Both the position numbers and the translations under genes were made by a program. A stretch of DNA of 64,000 nt from Pseudomonas fluorescens (lineage in GTDB: Bacteria; Pseudomonadota; Gammaproteobacteria; Pseudomonadales; Pseudomonadaceae). The stretch is from the NCBI RefSeq assembly GCF_018614655.1, contig NZ_JAGGOG010000021.1, positions 1-64,000 on the forward strand, written 5' to 3'. Positions 15,761 through 24,117 of this stretch are shown here, piece after piece. The notes under the pieces were generated by a model. It was not told the DNA's origin and did not search any database. It saw only the letters and a program-made list of their open reading frames with translations. Position 1 is the stretch's first letter. Every line of letters begins with the position of its first letter.

Positions 15761-16111
15761 ATGGCAAAATCCTTGTTGGTGATCAGCCGCCAGGCACCCT
15801 GGTCCGGGCCCAGCGCACGGGAAGCGCTGGATATCGTGCTGGCCGGTGGTGCATTCGATTTGCCTATTGGCCTGCTGTTTCTGGATGACGGGGTGTTTCA
15901 ACTGGCACCGAACCAGCACGCCAAGGCCGTTCAGCAAAAAGACCTCAGTGCCAACCTGCAAGCGCTGTCACTGTTTGGCATCGACGATGTGTTTGCCTGC
16001 AGTCATAGCCTCAACGAGCGCGGGCTTGTATCTCCCACCAGTGCGCAACCGCTGAGCAGCGAGCAGATCAGCGAGATGATTGACCGTTACGACCAGGTGA
16101 TAACCCTCTGA
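15761..16111 (+). CDS. tusC: Sulfur relay subunit TusC
   Basis: 116 residues (E. coli TusC 119). N-terminal MAKSLLVISRQAPWSGPSAREALDIVLA matches the DsrF/TusC family. The ATG at 15761 follows the tusD stop by one base; a TTG five codons upstream is less likely. It is a structural partner of TusB and TusD in the hexameric sulfur relay complex. Confidence 0.92.
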   Translation: MAKSLLVISRQAPWSGPSAREALDIVLAGGAFDLPIGLLFLDDGVFQLAPNQHAKAVQQKDLSANLQALSLFGIDDVFACSHSLNERGLVSPTSAQPLSSEQISEMIDRYDQVITL

Positions 16112-16404
16112 TGTCGACTTTGCATGTGGTGTCCCACTCCCCTTTTACCGATAGCCGGCTGGACAGCTGCCTGCGCCTCTGTGGCGTACAGGACGCGATC
16201 CTGCTGTGCGGTGACGGTGCCTACGCCCTGCACGCGACCAGCGCGCCTTTCCAGGCCCTGCAAGTCAAAGGCCTGAAGGTGTTTGTCCTCGCAGAAGACA
16301 GCCAGGCCCGGAATCTGCCTGTGCCCGCCTGGGCCGACAGCGTCGATTACCCGGCCTTCGTCCAGTTGTCGATCGACTACGACAAGGTCAATACCTGGCT
16401 ATGA
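16111..16404 (+). CDS. tusB: Sulfur relay subunit TusB
   Basis: 97 residues, DsrH/TusB family: MSTLHVVSHSPF start, DAILLCGDGAYAL in the middle, and DSVDYPAFVQLSIDYDKVNTWL at the end. Its ATG shares a base with the tusC stop (TGATG), indicating translational coupling. Third subunit of TusBCD. Confidence 0.92.
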   Translation: MSTLHVVSHSPFTDSRLDSCLRLCGVQDAILLCGDGAYALHATSAPFQALQVKGLKVFVLAEDSQARNLPVPAWADSVDYPAFVQLSIDYDKVNTWL

Positions 16405-16736
16405 ACACCCTGACCGTAGGCGAGCGCACCCTCGAACTGGACAAGGACGGCTACCTCGTCGACTTGAGCGACTGGTCCACCGACGTGGCCAATGCCCTGG
16501 CCGCCGCAGAAACGCTGGCGTTGACCCCTGAACACTGGGAAATCCTCGAGTTGCTGCGCGGCTTCTATCGCGAGTTCCAACTGTCTCCTGCCACGCGCCC
16601 GCTGATCAAGTACACCGCCTTGAAGCTGGGCCCGGAAAAAGGCAACAGCCTGTACCTCAACCGACTGTTCAACGGCACTCCCGCCAAACTCGCCGCCAAG
16701 CTGGCGGGCCTGCCCAGGCCGACGAATTGCTTATGA
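16401..16736 (+). CDS. tusE: TusE / DsrC-like sulfur carrier
   Basis: 111 residues. The penultimate Cys (RPTNCL, residue 110) sits on the flexible C-terminal arm and carries the persulfide handed on by TusD to MnmA. The second, more internal Cys found in dissimilatory DsrC is not present, which fits the biosynthetic TusE branch. N-terminal LDKDGYLVDLSDW and the helical WEILELLRGFYREF fit. Overlaps tusB by four bases (ATGA). Confidence 0.94.
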   Translation: MNTLTVGERTLELDKDGYLVDLSDWSTDVANALAAAETLALTPEHWEILELLRGFYREFQLSPATRPLIKYTALKLGPEKGNSLYLNRLFNGTPAKLAAKLAGLPRPTNCL

Positions 16737-17734
16737 CCGACTTTTCCCCGTTGATCACCCAAACCCCTGCCGAGCATCCATTTGCCCCCTTCGTGCGCAT
16801 CCTCGGCAAAGGCAAGCGCGGCGCCCGCAGCCTGACCCGCGAGGAAGCCCGGGAAGCCATGGGCATGCTGCTCGATGAAAAGGTCGAAGACACCCAACTC
16901 GGGGCGTTCCTGATGCTGTTGCGGCACAAAGAGGAAAGCCCGGAAGAACTCGCCGGTTTCACCGAAGCCGTGCGTGAACGTTTGAACGCACCCTCACTCA
17001 ACGTTGATGTCGACTGGCCTACATACGCCGGTAAAAAACGCCACCTGCCGTGGTACCTGCTGGCGGCCAAATGCCTGGCCCAAAACGGCGTGCGTATTTT
17101 GATGCACGGCGGCGGCGCGCATACAGCTGGCCGGCTCTATACCGAGCAGTTGCTGGAAGGTTTGCAGATACCGTTATGCCGCAACTGGCAGCAGGTCGAG
17201 TCGGCCCTTGAACACGGCAACCTGGCATTTATTCCGCTAGGGGATTGGGCGCCGCAACTGCAGCGCATGATCGACCTGCGCAACACTCTGGGCCTGCGCT
17301 CGCCGATCCATTCCCTGGCGCGCATCCTCAACCCGTTGAATGCCCGTTGCGGCCTGCAAAGCATCTTCCATCCGGGCTACCAGGGCGTGCACCGTGACGC
17401 CAGCGGCTTGCTCGGCGATAACGCCATTGTGATCAAAGGCGACGGCGGCGAGATCGAGATCAACCCCGACACCATCAGTCACTTGTATGGCACCACCGGC
17501 GGCAAAAGTTGGGATGAAGAGTGGCCCGCCCTCTCCGCCCAACGCCACGTCAAGCCGGCTGCACTCGACCCCGAGCACTTGAAGGCGCTGTGGCGTGGCG
17601 ATGTACAGGACAGTTACCCGCAACTGGCGTTGATTGCCACCATGGCCCTGGCCTTGCGCGGCCTTGGTCACCCACGGGCGCAAGCGTTCGAACTCGCCCG
17701 GCAATACTGGGATGCCCGGAACAAATCGATTTAG
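16733..17734 (+). CDS. ybiB: YbiB/TrpD2-type nucleic-acid-binding phosphoribosyltransferase-like protein
   Basis: 333 residues, glycosyltransferase family 3 / TrpD-like fold: N-terminal four-helix domain with GKRGARSLTREEAREAMGMLLDEK, then the nucleobase phosphoribosyltransferase-like core (ILMHGGG at about 122-128, GLRSPIHSLARILNPL about 187-202). TrpD2 proteins of this type lack transferase activity and bind DNA or RNA without sequence preference; the E. coli gene responds to DNA damage. The ATG overlaps the tusE stop, so it is the last gene of the tus operon. Confidence 0.83.
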   Translation: MTDFSPLITQTPAEHPFAPFVRILGKGKRGARSLTREEAREAMGMLLDEKVEDTQLGAFLMLLRHKEESPEELAGFTEAVRERLNAPSLNVDVDWPTYAGKKRHLPWYLLAAKCLAQNGVRILMHGGGAHTAGRLYTEQLLEGLQIPLCRNWQQVESALEHGNLAFIPLGDWAPQLQRMIDLRNTLGLRSPIHSLARILNPLNARCGLQSIFHPGYQGVHRDASGLLGDNAIVIKGDGGEIEINPDTISHLYGTTGGKSWDEEWPALSAQRHVKPAALDPEHLKALWRGDVQDSYPQLALIATMALALRGLGHPRAQAFELARQYWDARNKSI

Positions 17735-17822
17735 TCGATCATTAACCCCCAGCCTTTGCGCTATTTGTTCGAACCCAGACCTTTAGACTGGACTCCAACG
17801 CTTATTAGCCAAGGAGTCAGTC

Positions 17823-18824
17823 ATGGGTTTGCTGATCGAAGGACGCTGGCATGACCAGTGGTACGAAAGTAGCGCAGATGGCGCCTTCCAACGGGAACAG
17901 GCACAACGTCGCAACTGGGTCACTGCCGATGGCCAACCTGGGCCTACCGGTGAGGGCGGCTTCGCTGCTGAAGCGGGGCGTTACCATTTGTACGTATCCC
18001 TCGCCTGCCCCTGGGCTCATCGCACGCTGATTCTGCGCAAGCTCAAAGGCCTGGAAAGCCTGATTGATGTGTCCGTGGTCAGCTGGTTGATGCTGAAAAA
18101 CGGCTGGACCTTCGACCAGGCCCATGGCTCAACCGGAGACAAGCTTGATGACTTTACCTACATGCATCAACGCTACACCGCCGACACAGCCACCTATACC
18201 GGGCGCGTCACGGTGCCGGTGTTGTGGGACAAGAAACTGAAGCGGATCGTCAGCAATGAATCGGCGGAGATCATCCGTATGTTCAACACTGCGTTCGACG
18301 GTCTGACGGGCAACACCCTGGACTTCTATCCTGAGGCCCTGTGCTCAGACATCGATGCCCTGAATGAACGGATTTATCCTGCCATAAACAACGGCGTCTA
18401 TCGCGCAGGCTTTGCCACCTCGCAAAAGGCCTATGAAGCCGCGTTTGATGATGTGTTCGCCGAACTGGACCATCTGGAACAGCATCTGGCCGACCATCGT
18501 TACCTGGCCGGTGAATACCTGACCGAGGCCGACATACGGCTGTTCACCACGATGGTTCGTTTTGATGCGGTGTATTACAGCCACTTCAAATGCAACCTGC
18601 GGCGGATTGCCGACTATCCGAACCTGTCGAACTGGCTACGGGAGTTGTATCAGTGGCCGGGGATTGCCGAAACGGTAGATTTTGCTCACATCAAGGGGCA
18701 TTACTACGCCAGTCACCGCACGATTAATCCGACGGGGATTGTGCCGAAGGGGCCGTTGCAGAGTTTTGCTATCGCCCATGATCGGAAGAGACTGAGCGAG
18801 AAAGGGGTTTGGACACGGGCCTGA
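17823..18824 (+). CDS. yqjG: Glutathionyl-hydroquinone reductase (Xi-class GST, YqjG-like)
   Basis: 333 residues. The thioredoxin-like domain carries the Xi-class signature SLACPWAHR with catalytic Cys62; the C-terminal helical domain contains EADIRLFTTMVRFDAVYYSHFKCN and the family-specific tail with the long C-terminal extension. The enzyme reduces glutathionyl-hydroquinones to free hydroquinones. It follows ybiB after 88 bases, has its own AAGGAG site, and probably has its own promoter. Its presence between ybiB and cysG appears to be a lineage-specific insertion relative to P. aeruginosa. Confidence 0.92.
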   Translation: MGLLIEGRWHDQWYESSADGAFQREQAQRRNWVTADGQPGPTGEGGFAAEAGRYHLYVSLACPWAHRTLILRKLKGLESLIDVSVVSWLMLKNGWTFDQAHGSTGDKLDDFTYMHQRYTADTATYTGRVTVPVLWDKKLKRIVSNESAEIIRMFNTAFDGLTGNTLDFYPEALCSDIDALNERIYPAINNGVYRAGFATSQKAYEAAFDDVFAELDHLEQHLADHRYLAGEYLTEADIRLFTTMVRFDAVYYSHFKCNLRRIADYPNLSNWLRELYQWPGIAETVDFAHIKGHYYASHRTINPTGIVPKGPLQSFAIAHDRKRLSEKGVWTRA

Positions 18825-18839
18825 GGCAGAGGCACCACC

Positions 18840-18954
18840 TGTGGCGAGCGGGCTTGCCCGCGTTGGGCTGCGCAGCAGCCCCGGTCGGAGTTCGATTGAA
18901 TCGCAGACTTTAGGGCCGCTTCGCGCCCCAACGCGGGCAAGCCCGCTCGCCACA
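18840..18954. repeat. REPIN: paired REP elements in inverted orientation
   Basis: Two perfect 28-base inverted arms (18840-18867 and 18927-18954; core GGCGAGCGGGCTTGCCCGCG) flank about 59 bases of palindromic filler. This is the classic Pseudomonas REP doublet, placed between the convergent yqjG and cysG genes. Confidence 0.88.
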
Positions 18955-19021
18955 AAAGCCATCTCACCACAACAAGCCCGGCTCCCACAGTTTGATCTGT
19001 GTGAAGCCGGGGCATGTATTA

Positions 19022-20416
19022 TCAGACCTGCGACTGGGCGCCTTCGAACCACTTCAATTTCTCACGCAACTGCACCACTTCTCCCACAATAACCAATGTC
19101 GGCGCATGAACCTCATGCTCCGCCACCAGTTGCGGCAGGTTGGCCAAGGTGCCCGTGAAGACCCGCTGGTTCGATGTGGTGCCTTGCTGGATCAACGCTG
19201 CCGGAGTGTCTGCGGAGCGACCATGCTGGATCAATTGCTCACAGATAATCGGCAAGCCGATCAGTCCCATGTAAAACACCAGGGTCTGTGACGGCCCTAC
19301 CAGATCACTCCAGGGCAAGTCCGAAGTCCCGTCCTTCAAGTGCCCGGTAATGAAGCGTACCGATTGTGCATAGTCGCGATGGGTCAGCGGAATACCGGCG
19401 TAGGCTGCACAACCACTGGCCGCAGTAATGCCTGGCACGACCTGGAACGGGATGCCATGGGCCGCCAACTCTTCGATCTCTTCGCCGCCACGGCCAAAGA
19501 TGAACGGGTCGCCGCCCTTGAGTCGCAGCACGCGCTTGCCTTGTTTGGCCAGGTCCACCAGTTGCTGGTTGATCTGGTCCTGAGGCAACGCATGGTCCGC
19601 ACGACGCTTGCCGACATACACACGCTCGGCATCGCGACGGCACAACTCAAGAATCGCTGGCGCCACCAGGCGGTCATACAGCACCACATCGGCCTGCTGC
19701 ATCAAGCGCAAGGCACGGAAGGTCAGCAGGTCCGGGTCACCGGGCCCCGCGCCCACCAGATAGACTTCACCGGGCGCATGAGGCGGCGCGCCGTTGATTT
19801 TTTCCACCAACAAGCGCTCAGCTTCATCGCCCTGCCCGGCCAGTTGCCGATCGGCAATCGGGCCTTGAAAGACGTCTTCCCAGAACGCACGGCGCTGCTG
19901 CACATCCGGGAACAGGCCCTTGACCTGAGTACGGAAGCGCGCCGCCAGCCCGGCCAGTTGGCCGTAGGTGGACGGCACCCAGGTTTCCAGCTTGGCCCGG
20001 ATCAACCGCGCAAGCACCGGCGCATCGCCGCCACTGGACACCGCAATCACCAACGGCGAACGGTCGACGATCGCCGGGAAGATCACGCTGCACAGCGCCG
20101 GCGCATCCACCACATTGACGGGTACACAACGACGCCGAGCATCACTGGACACTTGCGCGTTCAATGGCTCGTCATCGGTCGCTGCGATGATCAGGGTGCA
20201 GCCATCAAGGTCAGCCTCCTGATAACCGCGCAAAATCAGCTCACCGCCACTGCCCAGCACCAGCTCACGTAACTGGTCTTCAATCTGGGGAGCAACCACC
20301 CGCAACACCGCACCGGCGTCGGCCAGCAGCCGGGATTTGCGCAAGGCAATCTCCCCGCCACCGACGACCAACACACGACTGCCGCGCAGGTTATGAAACA
20401 GCGGCAGAAATTCCAT
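19022..20416 (-). CDS. cysG: Siroheme synthase CysG (trifunctional)
   Basis: 464 residues. The N-terminal dehydrogenase/ferrochelatase half has the NAD-binding VVGGGEIALRK (17-27), Asp104 (NVVDAP) and the conserved SSGG (127-130, the phosphoserine site in Salmonella). The C-terminal SAM-dependent uroporphyrinogen III methyltransferase begins at about 219 (VYLVGAGPGDPDLLT) and contains LKGGDPFIFGRGGEE and VPGITAASGCAAYAGIPLTHR. It makes siroheme for sulfite and nitrite reductases. Its start follows the serS stop with no gap, as in P. aeruginosa. Confidence 0.97.
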   Translation of the reverse strand: MEFLPLFHNLRGSRVLVVGGGEIALRKSRLLADAGAVLRVVAPQIEDQLRELVLGSGGELILRGYQEADLDGCTLIIAATDDEPLNAQVSSDARRRCVPVNVVDAPALCSVIFPAIVDRSPLVIAVSSGGDAPVLARLIRAKLETWVPSTYGQLAGLAARFRTQVKGLFPDVQQRRAFWEDVFQGPIADRQLAGQGDEAERLLVEKINGAPPHAPGEVYLVGAGPGDPDLLTFRALRLMQQADVVLYDRLVAPAILELCRRDAERVYVGKRRADHALPQDQINQQLVDLAKQGKRVLRLKGGDPFIFGRGGEEIEELAAHGIPFQVVPGITAASGCAAYAGIPLTHRDYAQSVRFITGHLKDGTSDLPWSDLVGPSQTLVFYMGLIGLPIICEQLIQHGRSADTPAALIQQGTTSNQRVFTGTLANLPQLVAEHEVHAPTLVIVGEVVQLREKLKWFEGAQSQV

Positions 20417-21697
20417 TTAGCCGATGACCTCAACGCCAGCCATGTAAGGCTTGAGCACGTCAGGTACGCGGATCGAACCGTCGGCCTGCTGGTAGTTTTC
20501 CAACACCGCAACCAGGGTCCGGCCTACAGCCAGGCCCGAACCGTTGAGGGTGTGGACCAGCTCAGGTTTACCGGTTTCCGGGTTACGGAAACGCGCCTGC
20601 ATACGACGGGCCTGAAAGTCGCCGCAGTTGGAGCACGACGAAATTTCACGGTATTTGTCCTGGCTCGGTACCCACACTTCCAGATCGTAGGTTTTGACCG
20701 CGCTGAAACCCATGTCGCCGGTGCACAGCGCCAGAACGCGGTATGGCAGCTCGAGCAATTGCAGGACGCGCTCGGCGTTAGCCGTCAGGCCTTCCAGGGC
20801 TTCCATGGAGGTCGACGGCTCGACAACCTGGACCATCTCAACCTTGTCGAATTGATGCTGGCGGATCATGCCACGCGTATCGCGACCCGATGCACCGGCT
20901 TCGCTGCGGAAGCACGGGGAATGGGCGACAAACTTGATCGGCAGTTGCTTGGCATCGAGGATTTCCCCGGCCACGATGTTGGTCAGCGACACTTCGGCGG
21001 TCGGGATCAGGTACAGATCGGCTTCGCCATCGCGGCTGATCTTGAACAAGTCTTCCTCGAACTTCGGCAGTTGGCTGGTACCCACCAGCGCGGGAGCCTG
21101 AACCAGGTACGGGGTGTAAGCCTCTTCGTAGCCGTGTTCGCCGGTATGCAGGTTGATCATGAACTGCGCCAGGGCACGGTGCATGCGCGCGATCGGACCG
21201 CGCAGCAAGGCAAAGCGTGCGCCGGACATTTTGGCGGCCGTTTCAAAATCCAGGCCACCGGTCAATTCGCCCAGGGCGACGTGGTCCTTGATCTCGAAAT
21301 CGAAGACTTTTGGCGTGCCCCAGCGACGGACTTCGACGTTACCATCTTCGTCTTCGCCGATCGGCACAGATTCGTGCGGCAAGTTGGGGATGCCCAGCAG
21401 GATCGAATCCAGTTCGGTCTGGATCACGTCCAGCTCGACTTTGCCGGAAGCCAACTCGCCAGCCATACGCTCGACGTCCGCCATCAGCGGCGCGATGTCT
21501 TCACCGCGCTGCTTGGCTTGACCGATGGATTTGGAACGCGCATTACGCTCAGCCTGCAGTGCTTCGGTGCGGGTCTGGACGGTCTTGCGCTGTTCTTCCA
21601 GCGCTTCGATGCGCGCAACATCCAAGGCAAAACCCCGGGATGCCAGGCGGTCCGCTACGTCCTGAAGGTTGCTACGTAACAGTTTGGAATCGAGCAT
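20417..21697 (-). CDS. serS: Seryl-tRNA synthetase
   Basis: 426 residues. An N-terminal antiparallel coiled coil (about 30-105), which contacts the long variable arm of tRNA-Ser, precedes the class II catalytic core. Motif 2 lies at FRSEAGASGRDTRGMIRQHQF and motif 3 at GSGLAVGRTLVAVLENYQ. It charges tRNA-Ser, including the tRNA at 14.4 kb. Minus-strand run crcB-serS-cysG; small gap after crcB. Confidence 0.98.
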   Translation of the reverse strand: MLDSKLLRSNLQDVADRLASRGFALDVARIEALEEQRKTVQTRTEALQAERNARSKSIGQAKQRGEDIAPLMADVERMAGELASGKVELDVIQTELDSILLGIPNLPHESVPIGEDEDGNVEVRRWGTPKVFDFEIKDHVALGELTGGLDFETAAKMSGARFALLRGPIARMHRALAQFMINLHTGEHGYEEAYTPYLVQAPALVGTSQLPKFEEDLFKISRDGEADLYLIPTAEVSLTNIVAGEILDAKQLPIKFVAHSPCFRSEAGASGRDTRGMIRQHQFDKVEMVQVVEPSTSMEALEGLTANAERVLQLLELPYRVLALCTGDMGFSAVKTYDLEVWVPSQDKYREISSCSNCGDFQARRMQARFRNPETGKPELVHTLNGSGLAVGRTLVAVLENYQQADGSIRVPDVLKPYMAGVEVIG

Positions 21698-21713
21698 GTC
21701 GGTCTCTCGTTTA

Positions 21714-22088
21714 TCAAAGTTTGGTCAAGGACAGGCCAGCCCAGGTAGCGAGCAGCCCGCCGAACACGCTGATGGCCAGGTACCCGAAGGCAACCGGTGC
21801 CTGCCCGCTTTCCAGCAGGCGCAGCGTATCCAGTGAAAAGGATGAAAAGGTCGTCAGACCGCCTACAAAGCCGACAATCAAGCCGGCACGAATTTCAATC
21901 GGCACTTCCGGACGCACCAGAAACCACCCGTACAACAAGCCGATGATCAAACAGCCCACCAGATTGACCGCCAGGGTCGCCGCATAAAAATGCCGCGGCC
22001 AATTGGCGCTGACCCACGTACTGGTGGCGAAACGCAATAATGTACCAGCGATGCCGGCCACGGACACGGCAAGAATCGTTCTAAGCAC
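21714..22088 (-). CDS. crcB: Fluoride exporter CrcB (Fluc)
   Basis: 124 residues with four membrane helices and the Fluc signature GFVGGLTTFSSFSLDT (about 72-87). Fluc channels work as antiparallel dimers exporting fluoride. The start shares a base with the rarA stop. No fluoride riboswitch is apparent upstream, as expected for a gene inside an operon. Confidence 0.95.
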   Translation of the reverse strand: MLRTILAVSVAGIAGTLLRFATSTWVSANWPRHFYAATLAVNLVGCLIIGLLYGWFLVRPEVPIEIRAGLIVGFVGGLTTFSSFSLDTLRLLESGQAPVAFGYLAISVFGGLLATWAGLSLTKL

Positions 22089-23410
22089 TACTTTCTCCGC
22101 TGTTTCGGGCTGAGCCGGTCAAGTTGGGCGAGGTGGTTGAGTTTTTCACCGATCTTCAACTCCAGGCCACGGGGCACAGGCTGATAAAACGGTTGTGGCT
22201 CAAGCTCATCGGGGAAATAGTCTTCGCCAGCGGCGTAGGCATCCGGCTCATCGTGGGCGTAACGGTATTCGTCGCCATAACCCAATTGCTTCATCAGCTT
22301 GGTCGGTGCATTGCGCAGGTGCAGCGGCACTTCCAGGGAGCCGTGCTCGGCGGCGGCACGCAGGGCGGACTTGAAGCCCATGTACACCGCGTTGCTTTTC
22401 GGCGCGCAGGCCAGGTACGTGATGGCCTGGGCCACGGCCAACTCGCCTTCCGGACTGCCCAGGCGTTCCTGCACTTCCCAGGCTGCCAGGCATAGGCTCA
22501 GGGCACGCGGGTCGGCGTTGCCTATGTCTTCGCTGGCCATGCGTATCACGCGCCGGGCGAGGTACAGCGGGTCGCAACCGCCATCGATCATCCGGGCAAA
22601 CCAGTACAGCGCACCGTCCGGGTTGGAACCGCGCACCGATTTGTGCAACGCAGAGATCTGGTCGTAAAAGGCTTCGCCGCCCTTGTCGAAGCGGCGACGG
22701 GTATCCCCCAGCAGGCTTTGCAGCAGGTCGACGCCGATTTCGCTGCCGTCCTCAGCCAGGTCGGAGGCGTTTTCCAACAGGTTGAGGAAACGTCGTCCGT
22801 CGCCGTCGGCTGCCGTCAGGAGAATCTTGAAGCCCTCCTCACTGACCGTCAGCTGGCGCTTGCCCAGGCCCTTGTCCTCGGTCAGCGCCCGCTGCAACAG
22901 CTTTTGCATCGCCGCTTCGTCGAGGCTCTTGAGCACATACACCCGCGCCCGCGACAGCAAGGCGTTGTTCAGCTCAAAGGAAGGGTTCTCGGTGGTCGCA
23001 CCGATAAAGATCAGCGTGCCGTCTTCGACATACGGCAAAAACGCATCCTGCTGCGACTTGTTGAAGCGATGCACTTCGTCGACGAACAGGATGGTGCGCT
23101 TGCCATATTGCCCGGCCTGCTGCTTGGCCACATCCACCGCCTGGCGAATCTCCTTGACCCCGGCCAGCACCGCCGAGACCGTTTCGAAGTGCGCGTCCGA
23201 GACTTTCGCCAGCAGCCGGGCCAGGGTGGTTTTACCCACGCCCGGCGGCCCCCAGAAAATCATCGAGTGCAGGGCACCCTGCTCCAGGGCTTCGCGCAAG
23301 GGCTTGCCGCGAGCGAGCAGGTGTTCCTGCCCGACGTACTCATCCAGGTTGGTCGAACGCAGGCGCGCCGCCAAAGGTTGAGCAATCGGGTCACTTCGAA
23401 ACAAATCCAT
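22088..23410 (-). CDS. rarA: Replication-associated recombination ATPase RarA (MgsA)
   Basis: 440 residues, clamp-loader-type AAA+ ATPase acting at stalled replication forks. Walker A GPPGVGKTTLARLLA (about 52-66), Walker B LFVDEVHRFNKSQQD, sensor 1 IGATTENPSF, and the C-terminal tetramerisation part (SKDEDIGNADPRAL-like MASEDIGNADPRAL, then LRNAPTKLMKQLGYG) are all present. It sits downstream of lolA and just before crcB. Confidence 0.97.
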   Translation of the reverse strand: MDLFRSDPIAQPLAARLRSTNLDEYVGQEHLLARGKPLREALEQGALHSMIFWGPPGVGKTTLARLLAKVSDAHFETVSAVLAGVKEIRQAVDVAKQQAGQYGKRTILFVDEVHRFNKSQQDAFLPYVEDGTLIFIGATTENPSFELNNALLSRARVYVLKSLDEAAMQKLLQRALTEDKGLGKRQLTVSEEGFKILLTAADGDGRRFLNLLENASDLAEDGSEIGVDLLQSLLGDTRRRFDKGGEAFYDQISALHKSVRGSNPDGALYWFARMIDGGCDPLYLARRVIRMASEDIGNADPRALSLCLAAWEVQERLGSPEGELAVAQAITYLACAPKSNAVYMGFKSALRAAAEHGSLEVPLHLRNAPTKLMKQLGYGDEYRYAHDEPDAYAAGEDYFPDELEPQPFYQPVPRGLELKIGEKLNHLAQLDRLSPKQRRK

Positions 23411-23437
23411 GGGCAGCGTTTGAAACCTCTAAGCAGT

Positions 23438-24061
23438 TTATTCCTGGATCACGTCGGCACCCTTGGGGATGTCGAACTTGAACTTGGACGCAGCGACAGG
23501 CTGGTTGGCCTTGACCCCGGTGAACAGGATATTGGTGCGCTGACCGACGCTGTCGATCAACTGCATGTCATTGATCACGCCGTTACGGAACGACAGGCGC
23601 AGGCTGTCGAACAGCGTGTCCTTGGTGGTCGGCTTGAGGGTGAAGTCGATCACGCCGCTGGCTTGCTTGGACGTAATGTCAAAGCTCTTGCTGATTTGCG
23701 ACACATCGCCGGACAGCAGCAAGGCCGGCGTCTGGCTCAGGCGCGGATCAAGCTTCTTGATGGTCGCCTGTTCCAGGTCCGGATCCCACAAGGTGACTTT
23801 CTGGCCGTCGGAAACGATGGTCTGGTCATTGGGCGCGTCGGTTTTCCAATAGAAAAGCCCTGGACGCTGCACGGCCATCTCGCCAGCCGTTTCCTGCAAC
23901 CGGGTACCGCCACCGTCCAGGGTCAGTTGGGAAAAGCGCGCGGTAATGGTTTTGGATTGTTCCAGCAGGTTGGTCAGGCTCGCCACGGAGGCGGGATCAG
24001 CCTGAGCCGAAAGAGCAGTCAAGGCCAGTGCCGGCAACAACAGCATGCGGATAAGACGCAT
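23438..24061 (-). CDS. lolA: Outer-membrane lipoprotein carrier protein LolA
   Basis: 207 residues from the ATG at 24061, chosen because GAGGA lies 6 bases upstream and the signal peptide MRLIRMLLLPALALTALSAQA starts directly there; longer versions add residues unlike a signal. The mature periplasmic chaperone (SVASLTNLLEQSKTITARFSQ, GEMAVQRPGLFYWKTDAPN, SDGQKVTLWDPDLEQ) carries lipoproteins from LolCDE to LolB. It lies between ftsK and rarA, the same order as in E. coli and P. aeruginosa. Confidence 0.95.
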   Translation of the reverse strand: MRLIRMLLLPALALTALSAQADPASVASLTNLLEQSKTITARFSQLTLDGGGTRLQETAGEMAVQRPGLFYWKTDAPNDQTIVSDGQKVTLWDPDLEQATIKKLDPRLSQTPALLLSGDVSQISKSFDITSKQASGVIDFTLKPTTKDTLFDSLRLSFRNGVINDMQLIDSVGQRTNILFTGVKANQPVAASKFKFDIPKGADVIQE

Positions 24062-24117
24062 GGGAGTCCTCATAGATTCGTGTGAAAGGCGCGCCGCGTG
24101 TTGCCACACGGCACGTA